DNA of 64,000 nt from Deltaproteobacteria bacterium (GCA_021780755.1 JAJXYF010000011.1:1-64000), one strand, 5' to 3'. Shown: positions 20,082-31,600, counted from the stretch's first letter. The notes: generated from the sequence alone by a model not told the origin. Numbers and translations are program-made.

Positions 20082-23000
20082 TCAAGCTGGGGCATCTACC
20101 TGAGCGGGACGCTGGTGCGTACCGATCAGGTAGATGCCGCCGGCGAGCGCGGTGGACAGAACCATCGCGAACGCGAGGCCGCCGATGACGGCGAGCGCCA
20201 GGGGCTGCTGCACCTTGGCGCCGGCGCCGAGTCCGAGGGCGAGCGGTAAGAGGCCTGCGGCGGTCGCCAGCGTAGTCATCAGGATCGGCCGCAGACGGAC
20301 CTGTGCGGCCTCGGTCAAGGCGTCGCGCGGCGTGGCGCCACGGGCGACGCCGTGCTCGGCGCGATCAAGCAGCAGGATGCCGTTCTTGGCGGTGATGCCG
20401 ACCACCATGATGATGCCCATGAAGGACGAGATGTTGAGGCTGATGCCGGTGAGATCGAGCGCGATGAAGCTGCCGGCGAGGCATGAAAGAGCGCCGAGCA
20501 GGACGGCGATCGCGGGCGCCATCCGGGCGAATTCCCAGACCAGTACGAGGAACATCGCGATGGTTCCGGCGACCAGCACCAGGGCGAGTTGGTGAAAGGA
20601 TTTTTGTTGCTCGGCGTAGAGGCCGCCGTATTCGAGCGACATGCCGGGTGGCATCGCGAGGCCGGCAAGGCGCGCCTTGACGCGCGCGATCGCGGTGCTG
20701 AGATCGACGCCGTTGACGCGGGCGGTGACGCGGACGACGGGGCGCAAGCGTTCGCGTGCGAGTTCGGTGCCGGGTTTGAGCGTCTGCATGCGGGCGACCG
20801 CGGCTAGCGGTACGCGGCCGCCGTCGGGCGTTTTCAAGAGCACTCGTGGCAACAGATCAAGCCGGCGATGATAAATGTCGGGGTAGCGCACACGTACGTC
20901 CATTAGGCGGTCGGCGACGCGCAGGCTGGTCGCGACGGTGCCTTCGATGACGGCGCGCAGTGACGAACGGATGTTGTCGGCCGAGAGGCCGTAGCGTTCG
21001 GCGGCCGTGGCGTCCACGAGGACCTGTTCCTCGGGCGTGCTGAGCACCAGTCCGTTGAAGACGTCGACCACGCCCGGAATGCCATCGATGCGCTTGGCGA
21101 CATCGATGGCGGTGGTTTCGATGGCGGCCTGATCGGCGCCGAAGATATCGATGACGATGGGCTGCGGGGTGCCGGAGAGGTCGCCGATCATGTCTTGTAG
21201 CAACTGCGAGAAATCCACACTGACGCCGGGCACGGTGGCGAGGATGCGCGCGCGGATCGAACCCATCACGGCGTCGATGCCGCGGGTGCGGTTGGCGCGC
21301 AGGCGAACGGAGAAATCACCGACATTGGACTCGGTGAGAAAACCGCCGAGTTGGGTGCCGGTGCGGCGCGAGAACGCGGCGACCTCGGGAGTGTCTTTGA
21401 GGATGCGTTCGATTTTGGCGAGGAGCGCCTCGGTGTCGGCGAGCGTGCTTTCGGGCGGCGTGATGTAGTCCAGAGTGAAGCCGCCTTCGTCGAGCGCCGG
21501 CAGATAGTCAGTGCCGATGGTGCCGTAGAGGGCGAAGGCGGCGGCGATTGCGAGCACGGCGCCGGCGAGCGCGAGCGATGGCATCCGGATGAACGGGCGC
21601 AGGCTGAACAGAAATGCGTCGCGGACCAGGTCGAAGAGGCGGCCGGGCGGGTGCGCGGGACGGCGCCAGCGTTCGGCGATCAATTCGAGCGCGGGTGTGA
21701 AATAGAGCGCGAGCAGCAGCGAGATGAAGAGTCCGCCGCCCAGCGTCAGGGCGAGCGCGCGAAAGAACGCCCCGGTCACGCCGGCGAGGAAGACCAGCGG
21801 CAGGAACATCACGATGACGGTCGCGGTGGAGGCGATCAGCGGGCGGGTGAGCTCAGCAGTGGCGTCGCTAATCGCGCGGTCGGCGCCGGCGCCAGCGGTG
21901 CGTGCGCGGTGCATCGCCTCGATCATGACGATGGCGTCGTCGATGAACAGGCCGATGCCGGCGGCGAGTCCGCCGAGGGTCATCATGTTGAAGGTCATGC
22001 CGAAGGCGGCCATCGCGGCGAAGGTGATCGCGATGGTGCAAGGTACAACGACGGCCGCGACCAGGGCGCTGACGATCGAGCGGGTGAAGAAAAAAACCAC
22101 GGCGACGGCGAGCAGGAGGCCGAGCACGATAGCGTCGCGCACGCTGTTGAAGGATTCGTCGACGAGCGCGGCCTGATCGTAGGAAAACGAAAACGTGACA
22201 TCGGGGTAGCGCACGCGAAAATCGTTGACGATGGCGTGAGCGGCGGCGGAGATGGCCTGGGTATTGCCGGCGGGCTGGCGCGAGACCCCGATCATCACGG
22301 CCTCGCCGTGCTGGCTCGAGCCGCGGAGATAGTCCTCGGTGATGCCGAGTTCGACGGTGGCGATGTCGCGCACAAAGACCGGTTGTCCGTCGATGTTGGC
22401 GAGCGGAATGGCGGCGAGTTGATCGGCGTCGTGCAGTTCGGTGCTGACGATGGTCAGCAGCATGCGATGGGCGTTGAGCACGCGACCGGCCGAGGCGATG
22501 ACGTTGGCCTTGGCGAGTCCGGTGACGACGTCGTCGGGAGCGAGCTGGTGCTGGAGCATGCGAGCGGGATCGAGGCGGACGACGTACTGGCGATATTTGG
22601 CGTTGCCGATATCGACACGATAGGTGCCGTCGATGCGATGGAGGCTCGGCACCAGGTCGTACTGTGCGATGTCGGTGAGACTGGCAAGGTCGCGAGCCGA
22701 GGAACTCAAGTCGATGTCGATAATCGGGAAGGTGCCGCTGTTGAGCAGGCGCGTATCGACCACGGTCGCGGGCGGCAACTTTGCGCGGACCTCGCCGAGG
22801 GCCGAGTTGAGCAACTGGAAGCCGGTGACCGGGTCGGTGCCCTCGTTGAAGTCCACGTCGATTTCGGCGCTGCCGCGCGTGGTGGTGGAGCGGACGAGCT
22901 TGATGCCGACGACGCTGTAGGCCGCTTCCTCGAGGGGGCGGGTGACCGCGACGAGCATCTGTTGTGCGGGCAGGTCGCCGGCTTCGGCGGTGACCAGCGC

Positions 23001-23117
23001 GCGGTTGAACTGGATTTCAGGAAATACCGCACTGGGAATCGAGCGCGCCAGGACCAGGCCGAGCGCCGCCGCCGCGGTGACGAGGCAGAGCGCCAGAATC
23101 GAATTGCCACGGGTCAT
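20082..23117 (-). CDS. RND efflux transporter permease
   Basis: 1011 aa; AAGIGLFIDDAIVMIEAMHR, GITAKNGILLLDRAEHG; AcrB/CusA-type layout. Confidence 0.93.
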   Translation of the reverse strand: MTRGNSILALCLVTAAAALGLVLARSIPSAVFPEIQFNRALVTAEAGDLPAQQMLVAVTRPLEEAAYSVVGIKLVRSTTTRGSAEIDVDFNEGTDPVTGFQLLNSALGEVRAKLPPATVVDTRLLNSGTFPIIDIDLSSSARDLASLTDIAQYDLVPSLHRIDGTYRVDIGNAKYRQYVVRLDPARMLQHQLAPDDVVTGLAKANVIASAGRVLNAHRMLLTIVSTELHDADQLAAIPLANIDGQPVFVRDIATVELGITEDYLRGSSQHGEAVMIGVSRQPAGNTQAISAAAHAIVNDFRVRYPDVTFSFSYDQAALVDESFNSVRDAIVLGLLLAVAVVFFFTRSIVSALVAAVVVPCTIAITFAAMAAFGMTFNMMTLGGLAAGIGLFIDDAIVMIEAMHRARTAGAGADRAISDATAELTRPLIASTATVIVMFLPLVFLAGVTGAFFRALALTLGGGLFISLLLALYFTPALELIAERWRRPAHPPGRLFDLVRDAFLFSLRPFIRMPSLALAGAVLAIAAAFALYGTIGTDYLPALDEGGFTLDYITPPESTLADTEALLAKIERILKDTPEVAAFSRRTGTQLGGFLTESNVGDFSVRLRANRTRGIDAVMGSIRARILATVPGVSVDFSQLLQDMIGDLSGTPQPIVIDIFGADQAAIETTAIDVAKRIDGIPGVVDVFNGLVLSTPEEQVLVDATAAERYGLSADNIRSSLRAVIEGTVATSLRVADRLMDVRVRYPDIYHRRLDLLPRVLLKTPDGGRVPLAAVARMQTLKPGTELARERLRPVVRVTARVNGVDLSTAIARVKARLAGLAMPPGMSLEYGGLYAEQQKSFHQLALVLVAGTIAMFLVLVWEFARMAPAIAVLLGALSCLAGSFIALDLTGISLNISSFMGIIMVVGITAKNGILLLDRAEHGVARGATPRDALTEAAQVRLRPILMTTLATAAGLLPLALGLGAGAKVQQPLALAVIGGLAFAMVLSTALAGGIYLIGTHQRPAQVDAPA

Positions 23118-24157
23118 TGCGGCGCGACCGTGAGTGGTGCGACCGCGGGCGGCGCCACCGTGGCCTCGATCTTGAGGCCGTCGGCGAGCGCGTAGCCACC
23201 GGAGGTGATTACGAGAGTGCCCGGCGCGAGTCCCGCCGTCACCTGGATGAGGTTACCGCGGCGGATGCCGGTGGTGATCGCCGTGCGATGCGCGCGGCCG
23301 TCGGCGCCGGCGACAAAGACGTGATAGGCGCCGTCGGTATCGGCGAAGAGAGCGGCGGTGGGAATGACGATAGCGTCGGGCACCGAGGCGATGGTGACGG
23401 CGACCTCAACCGGCGCACCGGTCTGGCTGATGCGTTGGGCGGCGGTGAACTCGAGGCGGGCGGGCGCGGTCGCACCGTTGGGGCTGAGGCTCGGTGAGAG
23501 CGCGGCGACGCGCGCGGGAATCGCGGCGCCGGGAACCATCGGCGAGGTCACCGTCGCGTTCATACCGGGATGAATCGAGGCGAGGTCGTCGATCGGCACC
23601 GCCGCTTCGACATAGACGCTTTTGGGATCGATCAGGTCAGCCAGCGGGTCCATATCGTTGACCATCTGGCCGGTGCTGACGAGCCGTTGCGAGACGATGC
23701 CGTCTTCGGGCGCAACGACGGCGACGCCGCCGGTGTGGCTATAACGATGGACCGATTGCGCGAGCGCGGGAGCTTCGGACGGATCGAGGCGCTCGGCCAC
23801 CGCGAGTCCATTGGCGGCGGCTTCCACTTCGCGGTTGAGGACGTGCGCGATGACTTCGCCGCAGCGCACGCGGTCGCCATTCTGGAGGTTGAAGCCGAGC
23901 ACGCGGCCGGCCGAGGGCGCGCGGAGTTGCAGATGGCGGGCGGCGACGGTGGTGCCGAGCAGGCGCAAATCGCGGCGCATCGGGGCGACGGTGACCCTGG
24001 CGACCGACACCGCCATGGTGACGGCGCCGGGCGGGGGCGCGGCGGAATCGTCGTCGCTAGCGCTTGCGCCGCTGCCGGCGCGGCATCCGGCGAGCGCGAG
24101 GGTGAGCACAATCAAAAGAGCGAGTGCGGTGCCGACGAGCGTGCGCATTATCGTCAT
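23114..24157 (-). CDS. RND efflux periplasmic adaptor (HlyD/MFP)
   Basis: LRAPSAGRVLGFNLQNGDRVRCGEV; 4-nt overlap with the permease gene. Confidence 0.9.
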   Translation of the reverse strand: MTIMRTLVGTALALLIVLTLALAGCRAGSGASASDDDSAAPPPGAVTMAVSVARVTVAPMRRDLRLLGTTVAARHLQLRAPSAGRVLGFNLQNGDRVRCGEVIAHVLNREVEAAANGLAVAERLDPSEAPALAQSVHRYSHTGGVAVVAPEDGIVSQRLVSTGQMVNDMDPLADLIDPKSVYVEAAVPIDDLASIHPGMNATVTSPMVPGAAIPARVAALSPSLSPNGATAPARLEFTAAQRISQTGAPVEVAVTIASVPDAIVIPTAALFADTDGAYHVFVAGADGRAHRTAITTGIRRGNLIQVTAGLAPGTLVITSGGYALADGLKIEATVAPPAVAPLTVAPQ

Positions 24158-25416
24158 CGCGCGATCCCCAGGACCAGTGCGGCCTGCGCGGCGGCCTGAT
24201 GGGCGGCGAACTGCTGGTCGAAGCGCGCGAGGCGCAGCGCCTGGGCCTGCTGGTAGGCGTCGAGTACTTCGAGAAGGGTGACGCTGCCGCCGCCGAGAAA
24301 GCGCGTCCAGTCGAGGGCGAACGAATCGTCGGCGGTCGTTTGCGATTGCGCGAGGAGGTCGAGTTGCCTGCGCGCGTTGGCGTAGCGATCGTCGGCGTCG
24401 GCGAGGTCGCGCGTCAATTGGAGTTCGATCTGTTTTTTTTGCGCCTCGGCGACGTGCTGCGAGGCCAGCGCTTCATCGATATGCGATCGCACCAGACCGC
24501 CCTGGAAGAGCGGCAACGCGAGTGCGGTGTCATAGGAGGCGCCGAGATGATGCCCGAAAGTCTTTTGCGGATCGATCCCGAGCCATCCGGCAGTGGCGCC
24601 GAACTTGACCGTCGGGTAGCGCTCGTCGTGGGCGGCGGCGACCTGCATCTGGGCGGCGCGGACCTGGCGATCGGCGGCCTTGTACGCGGGGCTCTGATCG
24701 AGGGCGGCGCTGGGCGGCGCGGGCAAATCGTCAACGGGAGCGACCTGCAAGTCGTTGGTATCGTCGGCGCCGATTAGCGAGGCGAGCACGATCGAAGCGT
24801 GATCGGCGGCCTGATCCGCGTTGGCGAGGGCGAGCTCCGTGGTGTCGCGCGCGGAGCGGATGCGCAAGAGGTCGTTGGGAATCGCGCGGCCGCTGCGTTC
24901 GAGGGCCTCGACGATTTTGACGTAGCCGGTGAGCCGGCCGAGGTTGGCGTCGAGGGTCCATTGCTGGTCGCGTGTGCGCAGCAGGTCAAAATAGGCGACG
25001 GTGGTATCGAAGACAATTTGCGCGCGAACGGCGGCGACTCCGAGCGTCGCGGCCTCGGCGGCATAGCGGGCGGCCCGCACCTGGTCGTTGCGGCGGCCAC
25101 CGTCAAAGGCGGTGTACTCGAGCACGAGTTGTCCGAGGGTCTGACCGCCGTTGGTAATCGTGCGGTCATACCCGGGCGCCTGCAGGTAGTCGCCGGCGCC
25201 GGAGATATTCGGGTAGAGCGGGGCGCGCGCCTCGTCAATGCGGGCGCGATTCAGGTCGCTGTTGGCGGCGGCGTTGGCGAGCATGGGGGCGACTTCGAGC
25301 GCGCGACCAATTGCCTGATCGAGCGTGATCGCTTCGCCACAATGCGCGGGAGCAGAGGCCAGCGCGATCGCGCAGACCGCGGCGGCGAGAGGGACGCATC
25401 GGAGGCGACAGGGCAT
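24154..25416 (-). CDS. TolC-family outer membrane efflux protein
   Basis: Signal peptide, two OEP-type helical repeats; overlaps the adaptor gene. Confidence 0.9.
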   Translation of the reverse strand: MPCRLRCVPLAAAVCAIALASAPAHCGEAITLDQAIGRALEVAPMLANAAANSDLNRARIDEARAPLYPNISGAGDYLQAPGYDRTITNGGQTLGQLVLEYTAFDGGRRNDQVRAARYAAEAATLGVAAVRAQIVFDTTVAYFDLLRTRDQQWTLDANLGRLTGYVKIVEALERSGRAIPNDLLRIRSARDTTELALANADQAADHASIVLASLIGADDTNDLQVAPVDDLPAPPSAALDQSPAYKAADRQVRAAQMQVAAAHDERYPTVKFGATAGWLGIDPQKTFGHHLGASYDTALALPLFQGGLVRSHIDEALASQHVAEAQKKQIELQLTRDLADADDRYANARRQLDLLAQSQTTADDSFALDWTRFLGGGSVTLLEVLDAYQQAQALRLARFDQQFAAHQAAAQAALVLGIAR

Positions 25417-25600
25417 GGGGAGGATCGTACCAACGGCGGGCAGCGCGGCCTAATTAACAAACGTTAAGGATCGGTGCGGCGCGGAGGGGGGGACTTTGTA
25501 TCCGTGAATCGAGTTCGCGACGAGGGGAAAACCCGGGCGCGGCAGATCGAAGGGCGCCGTACTCTTGACTGCAAACCCAGTCGCTCACCCGCGCTCGCCA

Positions 25601-25642
25601 TTTCGCGCGCCCTCCGCATGGACAAGTAGAGGGCGCGCGAAA
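25601..25642. terminator. hairpin downstream of the 25660-27264 gene
   Basis: 14-bp perfect stem TTTCGCGCGCCCTC/GAGGGCGCGCGAAA. Confidence 0.55.
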
Positions 25643-25659
25643 ATCTCGCAGGGCGAAAT

Positions 25660-27264
25660 TTATCCGCGGGTCAACGCGAGGATACCGCCGTCGCCGTCGG
25701 CCGCGATATAAATCCTGCCGTCGCTGCCCACGGTGACGCCGGCAAACGGGCTCAGCGGTCCGGGCAGGAGCCCCGGAATTCCCATCAGCAGTTTCGGCAC
25801 GACACCGGGCGCGGCACCGACCGGCAGATTCGACGCTACGGTCTCGCGCTTCTTGCTCTTGAGGGAATACGCGATTAGTTCGTGCGCGCCCGCGTCAACG
25901 ACGTAGAGATTATCGCCGTCGATGGCGAGACCCTGCGGCTCCTTGAGGCCCTCAATCACCGCCGTCGCGGCACCGCTCTCGAGTTGCGAGACACGGCCCT
26001 TGTTGCTCTCGGCGACGAAGCACGCGCCGTTGGGCGCGACCGCTATTCCGGTCGGACGCGCGAGGCCGCGCGCCCTTTCGGTGAGCTTGCCGCCCGCGAT
26101 TTCGAGTACGCGGCCCTCGCCGCCGTCGGCGACGAAAACGGCACCGTCCGTGCCGATCGCGACGCCATAGAGTTCGTGCAGGCCGGTCGCGAGCACTTCC
26201 ATCTCGTGCGTCACCGGATGATACGAAGTAACGTCGCCGCCGGTCGTAGTGACGACCAGCCAGCCCTTGGCGGCCCTGGCGACGCCGCGTACGAAGCCGG
26301 GGAAATGGCCGTCGAAGAGCAGGCCCACGCGATGATGCGCGCCGTCGGGCGCGACCGCCGCCATGCTGATACCGTCGGCGGCATAGATGGTTCCGTCGTC
26401 GGCCATCGCGATACCCATCGGGCCGCAAAAGCCGGGTGCGACGAGGCGCCGCTCGGTGCCGTCGGACATGATTTCGGCGACGCCGCCATCGACGAAGTGC
26501 GAGACGAATAGACGGTCGTTGTCGGTGAGCGCGAAGTTGTCGATACCGGGGCGCATCTTGGCGACGACGCGGCGGTCGCCGCTTTGCAAATCGAAGCGCA
26601 GAATCTCGCCGCTGCGGCCCTGGGTCGAAAGCAGGGAGCCTTTGCTGTCGAATTTGACCGCGGTCGGCACCGCCATGTCGGTCGCGAATACCTCGGGCTT
26701 GCCGCCTTCGATCGGCACGCGCCAGATTTCGTTGGCGCCGATCGCGGGAAAATAGATCTTGCCGTCGGGGCCGACGTTGAGCGCGTTGGGCAGTGGCAGG
26801 TTCTCCGCGATCTTTCGCGGCGCGCGGCCGTCAGGAAAGAGTTCGAAGAGCCGGCCGTCGTGGCGGCATTCGTCCATGAAGAGGCGATCGCGCCATTGCG
26901 TGATGCCGTTGGCGGCGGGGACGTTGTCCGCGATGATGCGCAGGTCGCCGTTGGGCGAGCGCGCGCACACCCGCTCGCTCATCACCTCGGTAATATAGAG
27001 GACGCCGTGCGAGTCGAAGGCGAGGTCGTCGGGCGCAACGATCGGACCGCCGATCGGGCTGATGGTCGTGATCGCGCCGCTGGTGACGTCGATCGCGCTG
27101 ACCTGGCTGCCGAAGGCTTGGGCGACGTAGAGGCGGCCGTCGGGACCGACGCGCATCCCGTTGGCGCCGAAGAGTGCGCTCGGCGGGGTGACGCGGCTGG
27201 CAGTCCAGCCTTTGGCGGTGCTGACGTTTGATTTCGCGGTGAAGCGATTCGTGGTGCTCTCCAT
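25660..27264 (-). CDS. SMP-30/gluconolactonase/NHL-type beta-propeller protein
   Basis: Repeated 'VGPDGRLYVAQ', 'ADGGEGRVLEIAGGK', 'GSDGRIYIAADGDGG' blades. Confidence 0.8.
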   Translation of the reverse strand: MESTTNRFTAKSNVSTAKGWTASRVTPPSALFGANGMRVGPDGRLYVAQAFGSQVSAIDVTSGAITTISPIGGPIVAPDDLAFDSHGVLYITEVMSERVCARSPNGDLRIIADNVPAANGITQWRDRLFMDECRHDGRLFELFPDGRAPRKIAENLPLPNALNVGPDGKIYFPAIGANEIWRVPIEGGKPEVFATDMAVPTAVKFDSKGSLLSTQGRSGEILRFDLQSGDRRVVAKMRPGIDNFALTDNDRLFVSHFVDGGVAEIMSDGTERRLVAPGFCGPMGIAMADDGTIYAADGISMAAVAPDGAHHRVGLLFDGHFPGFVRGVARAAKGWLVVTTTGGDVTSYHPVTHEMEVLATGLHELYGVAIGTDGAVFVADGGEGRVLEIAGGKLTERARGLARPTGIAVAPNGACFVAESNKGRVSQLESGAATAVIEGLKEPQGLAIDGDNLYVVDAGAHELIAYSLKSKKRETVASNLPVGAAPGVVPKLLMGIPGLLPGPLSPFAGVTVGSDGRIYIAADGDGGILALTRG

Positions 27265-27535
27265 GCGGCGATCCTCCAGCGACATACGAGATTCCGGCGT
27301 TGTTCGACTCGCGCGCATCCGCGCCGAATCGTTGATTTACGAACAAGGTGTTACAGCTTGCGCCACGGATATGCTAAACGGCAAGGGAAATCGCGCCGGC
27401 ATGAGCGGAAATTAATTCGCCCTCGGCGCGCGTCATGCAATACGGGTGCGTGCATCATTCGGCGGTTGGGGGAAATCGCGCCGGCGGGCGTATGCAACCG
27501 GTCACGCAAGCGGCGTGCAATCAGGAGGATCGAAA

Positions 27536-28450
27536 GTGGCATCAGTGGATTTTGGCGTCGCGATACCGTCGTCCAAGGGCATCCCAGAGTTTGCGCAGCG
27601 CGCGGAACGGATGGGCTACGATTATCTCTGTAGCGGCGAGCACATGATGTTTCATGGGCCGGTCGCGAATTCGCTGATCGCGCTGTCGGTGGCCGCCGGC
27701 GCGACCACCAAAATCAAGCTGATGAGCACCGTGGTGCTGCTGCCGCTCTATCAGCCGATGGTGTTGGCGAAGTTGACCTCGGTGCTCGACGTGGCGTCGG
27801 ACGGCCGCTACCACATGGGGATCGGAATCGGCGGCGAGTTTCCCAAAGAGTTCGAGGCCTGCGGTGTGCCGGTCAAGCAGCGCGGGTCGCGCAGCAATGA
27901 AGCGCTCGAAGTAATCAAAAAATTGTGGACCGAAAAGAACGTCACCTTCGAGGGGCGTTACACCAAGTTTTCGGGAGTGACTATCGCGCCGCATCCGGTA
28001 CAGAAACCGCATCCGCCGATCTGGGTGGCGGGGCGCAAGGAGCCCGCGATGCGGCGGGCGGCGACCTACGCGGACGGTTGGATTCCGTACATGTACACGC
28101 CCGAGATGCTGCACGAGAGTATCGAGAAGATTAAGCAGTTCGGCAAGGAAGCGGGCCGCGACATGAGCCATTTCCGGCCCGGGCTGTTTATTTTCGCGTC
28201 GGTCTATCCGGATCGCGACATGGCGCGCGACCAGGCGGCCAAGGCGCTCGGCGGCACCTATTCGCAGGATTTTTCGAAAATCGCGGGACGCTACACGCTC
28301 TACGGAAATCCCGACGATTGCCGCAAGCGGCTCAAGGAATATGTTGATGCGGGCGCGCGCACGGTGCTGATCAGCTGGGCGTGCCGCCAGGAAGATATCG
28401 GTCAGAACATGAAGCTGGTGGCCGAAGAGATCGCACCGGCATTTCGGTAG
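27536..28450 (+). CDS. LLM-class flavin/F420-dependent oxidoreductase
   Basis: GTG start after AGGAGG RBS; DFGVAIPSSKGIPEFAQRAERMGYDYLCSGEH; luciferase-like fold motifs. Confidence 0.88.
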   Translation: MASVDFGVAIPSSKGIPEFAQRAERMGYDYLCSGEHMMFHGPVANSLIALSVAAGATTKIKLMSTVVLLPLYQPMVLAKLTSVLDVASDGRYHMGIGIGGEFPKEFEACGVPVKQRGSRSNEALEVIKKLWTEKNVTFEGRYTKFSGVTIAPHPVQKPHPPIWVAGRKEPAMRRAATYADGWIPYMYTPEMLHESIEKIKQFGKEAGRDMSHFRPGLFIFASVYPDRDMARDQAAKALGGTYSQDFSKIAGRYTLYGNPDDCRKRLKEYVDAGARTVLISWACRQEDIGQNMKLVAEEIAPAFR

Positions 28451-28499
28451 GGCGCGCACACTCCGGTGACTCGCGGCGCCCGTGCGCATCCGATCGTCC

Positions 28500-28604
28500 A
28501 TGACGGTGCCGCGCGCGATCATTGATCACGCCTGGCTCAGCGCAGGCTTTGATACCGGCGACCCGAAAGACGCCAAAGTGTTGCTCGACGAGTCTCGGGG
28601 ATAA
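28500..28604 (+). pseudogene. C-terminal remnant of a cyclase/AAA/TPR paralogue
   Basis: 34-aa frame ends AWLSAGFDTGDPKDAKVLLDESRG*, aligning with GWFTEGFDTADLIDAKALLEELAR* at the end of the next gene (12/24 identical by eye). Confidence 0.65.
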
Positions 28605-28620
28605 CTGAGGGGCGGGCCAA

Positions 28621-31600
28621 ATGCGCTGCGCGAAATGCGGAAGTGACAACCGGGACGGTCGCAAGTTCTGCGCGAAATGCGCCGCGCCACTTGCGCGCCT
28701 GTGTCCGCAATGCGGTGCCTCGAATGAGCCCGGCGAGAATTTCTGTGGTGAATGTGCTGCTGCGCTGGTGCAACCTCCAGTTGCACCGAAGAAATCGAAC
28801 GATGCGCCGATTCGAATAGCCGATACATCCGCTCCTGAGAATATAGACGGCGAGCGCAAGACGGTCACGGCGCTGTTCGCGGATATCAAGGGATCGACCG
28901 AGTTGATGGAGGACCTCGACCCCGAAGACGCCCGCGCGATCATCGATCCCGCGTTGAAGCTGATGATCGACGCGGCGCATCGCTATGACGGTTACGTCGT
29001 GCAGAGCACCGGCGACGGCATCTTCGCGATCTTCGGCGCGCCGGTCGCCCACGAGGACCATCCGCAGCGGGCGCTGTATGCGGCGCTGCGGATGCAGGAA
29101 GAACTCAAACGGTACTCGGACCGCATCCGACAGGAAGGCCGGCTGCCATTGCAGGCGCGGGTTGGAGCGAATACCGGCGAAGTCGTGGTGCGCACGATCG
29201 CAACCGGCGGCGCCAAGACCGAGTACACGCCGATTGGCCATACGGCGAATCTAGCGTCACGGATGCAGGCGCTGGCGCCCATCGGCTCGATCGCGGTGAC
29301 CGAGACGACCCGAGGGTTATGCGAAGGCTACTTTCTGCTCAAGTCGCTCGGGCCGACGCGAGTTAAAGGCCTGGGCGAGCCGGTCAACGTCTATGAAGTG
29401 ACCGGGCTGGGGCCGCTGCGGACGCGGTTGCAGCGGTCGGCCGGGCGCGGGCTGACGAAGTTCGTCGGGCGCGAGCGCGAGATGGAGGCGTTGCGGGCCG
29501 CCGCCGACCGTGCGATCTCCGGCCACGGCCAAATTGTTGCGGCGATGGCGGAAGCAGGCACCGGCAAGTCGCGGCTCTTCTTCGAATTCAAGGCCAAGAA
29601 TCAGTCCGGCTGGATGGTACTGGAGACCTTCTCGGTCTCGCACGGCAAGGCGTCCGCCTATCTTCCGGTGCTCGATCTATTGCACGGCTATTTCAAAATC
29701 GCGGGCGAAGATGATCCGCGCGCGCGGCGGGCCAAGGTCACCGGCAATGTCCTTACCCTCGACCGTTCGCTCGAAGACACGCTGCCGTACCTGTTCAGTC
29801 TTCTCGGGATCGTCGAGGGCGACGATCCGTTGGCGCAGATGGACGGGCAGGTCAGGAAGCGGCGGACGCTGGAAGCGATCAAACGAATCGTCTTGCGCGA
29901 GAGCTTGAATCAGCCGCTGATGGTGATCTTCGAGGATCTCCATTGGATCGACGAGGCGACGCAGGAGTTCCTCAATCTGCTGGCCGACTCGCTGGGCACC
30001 GCGAAGATATTACTGTTGGTCAACTACCGTCCCGAATACTCACATCAGTGGGGCAGCAAGACCTGTTACACGCAGCTTCGGCTCGACCCGCTCGGACGCG
30101 AGAGCGCCGACGAGATGCTTACGGCGCTGGTCGGCGACGGGGTTGAAGTAACGGCGCTCAAGCGAGTGATTATCGAGAAGACCGAAGGCAACCCGTTCTT
30201 CATGGAAGAGACCGTGCAGGTGCTGTTCGACGAGGGCGCGCTGGTCCGCGACGGCAGTGCGGTGAAGCTTACGCGGTCACTCAATACGCTAAAGATTCCG
30301 CCGACCGTGCAGGGGATTCTCGCCGCGCGCATCGACCGCCTGCCCTCCGAGGGCAAGGACCTGCTGCAAACGCTGGCCGTGATCGGGCGTGAGTTCCCAA
30401 TCTCGCTGATTGGGGCGGTCGTGACGAAACCCGACGACGAACTCAACCGCGTGCTCGATAGTCTGCAACTGGGCGAGTTCATCTACGAGCAACCGGCGGT
30501 GGGCGATACCGAATATATTTTCAAGCATGCCTTAACACAGGAGGTCGCCTACCACTCGGTCTTGATCGAGCGGCGCCAGCAACTGCACGAGCGCACCGCT
30601 GCCGCACTTGAATCGCTCTACGCCAAATCGATCGAGGAGCATCTGGCCGCGCTCGCGCATCATTATGGCCGCAGCGACAATCCCGACAAGGCGGTGCAGT
30701 ATCTGACGCGCGCCGGCCAGCAGGCTCTCAGCCGGTCGGCCTTCACCGAGGCGCAGGCGCAATTGCAGCAGGGTCTAGAGTGGATCAAAAAACTGGCCGA
30801 ATCGCCTGAGCGTGACGCGCGCGAGCTGGAGTTGGCGCGCACCCTGGCGCAGGTGTTGATGGTCACGCGGGGGTTTTCGACACCCGAGACTCGTGCGGCC
30901 GCCGAGCGTGCCCGGGAGCTGGCCGAGAAGAGCGGCAACCTGGCAGAACTCGTAGCACGGGTATTCGAGATTTTCCGCACCGTTTTGAATAGCGGCGAGG
31001 ATTACTCCACCGCGGGCCTGCTGGCGGACCGGATACTGGACCTCGCACAGCGCGAGGGCAGCCCCGCGAGCTTCGGCTTCGTATGCTATGCTCAGATGGC
31101 CGTCGGCCACTTTCGCGGTGACCTCGTCGGTGTGGAGGAGCAATTCGCACGCTGGGGCGGCTTCCTTGACACCGATGGTTTCAGGCAAGTTCCCGGCGCG
31201 ACCGTTGTTACCATCAACATCGCAGGCCATTGCGCGTTTGCCTCGGGTCACGCCGACTCGGCCCGCGCGCGCGGCGCCCAGGGGTTGGCCTTCGCCCGGA
31301 ATAGCAACAACCCTTACGATCTGGCGGTCGGGCGACTCTTTGAAAGCTGGCTGTCTTGCCTACTGCGCGAACCGCAGCGTGCCGAAGTTGCGGCTTCCCA
31401 AGCGTTAGCGGCCGCTGAAGAGCACGCCTTTGCGTTGATCAGAAATCTCACCCTGCCAAGGCTCGGCTGGGCGCGAGCGCAGCTCGGCCGCGCGGGTGAG
31501 GGCGCGACGTTGATCCGCCACGGTATAGCCGGCCTGGCCGAGATAGGAAGCAGGCAGTTTATCACAGATCACCTGACGCGTCTGGCCGAGGCTCAAGCCC

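Noticed and set aside
21351-23195. 614-aa + strand ORF antisense to the RND permease
   Set aside because: Low-complexity Gly/Asp/Glu/Val composition typical of antisense shadows; the RND motifs are on the minus strand.
20082-25416. Tripartite efflux operon considered as a novel system
   Set aside because: Standard RND permease/adaptor/TolC layout with overlapping starts; no unusual partner.
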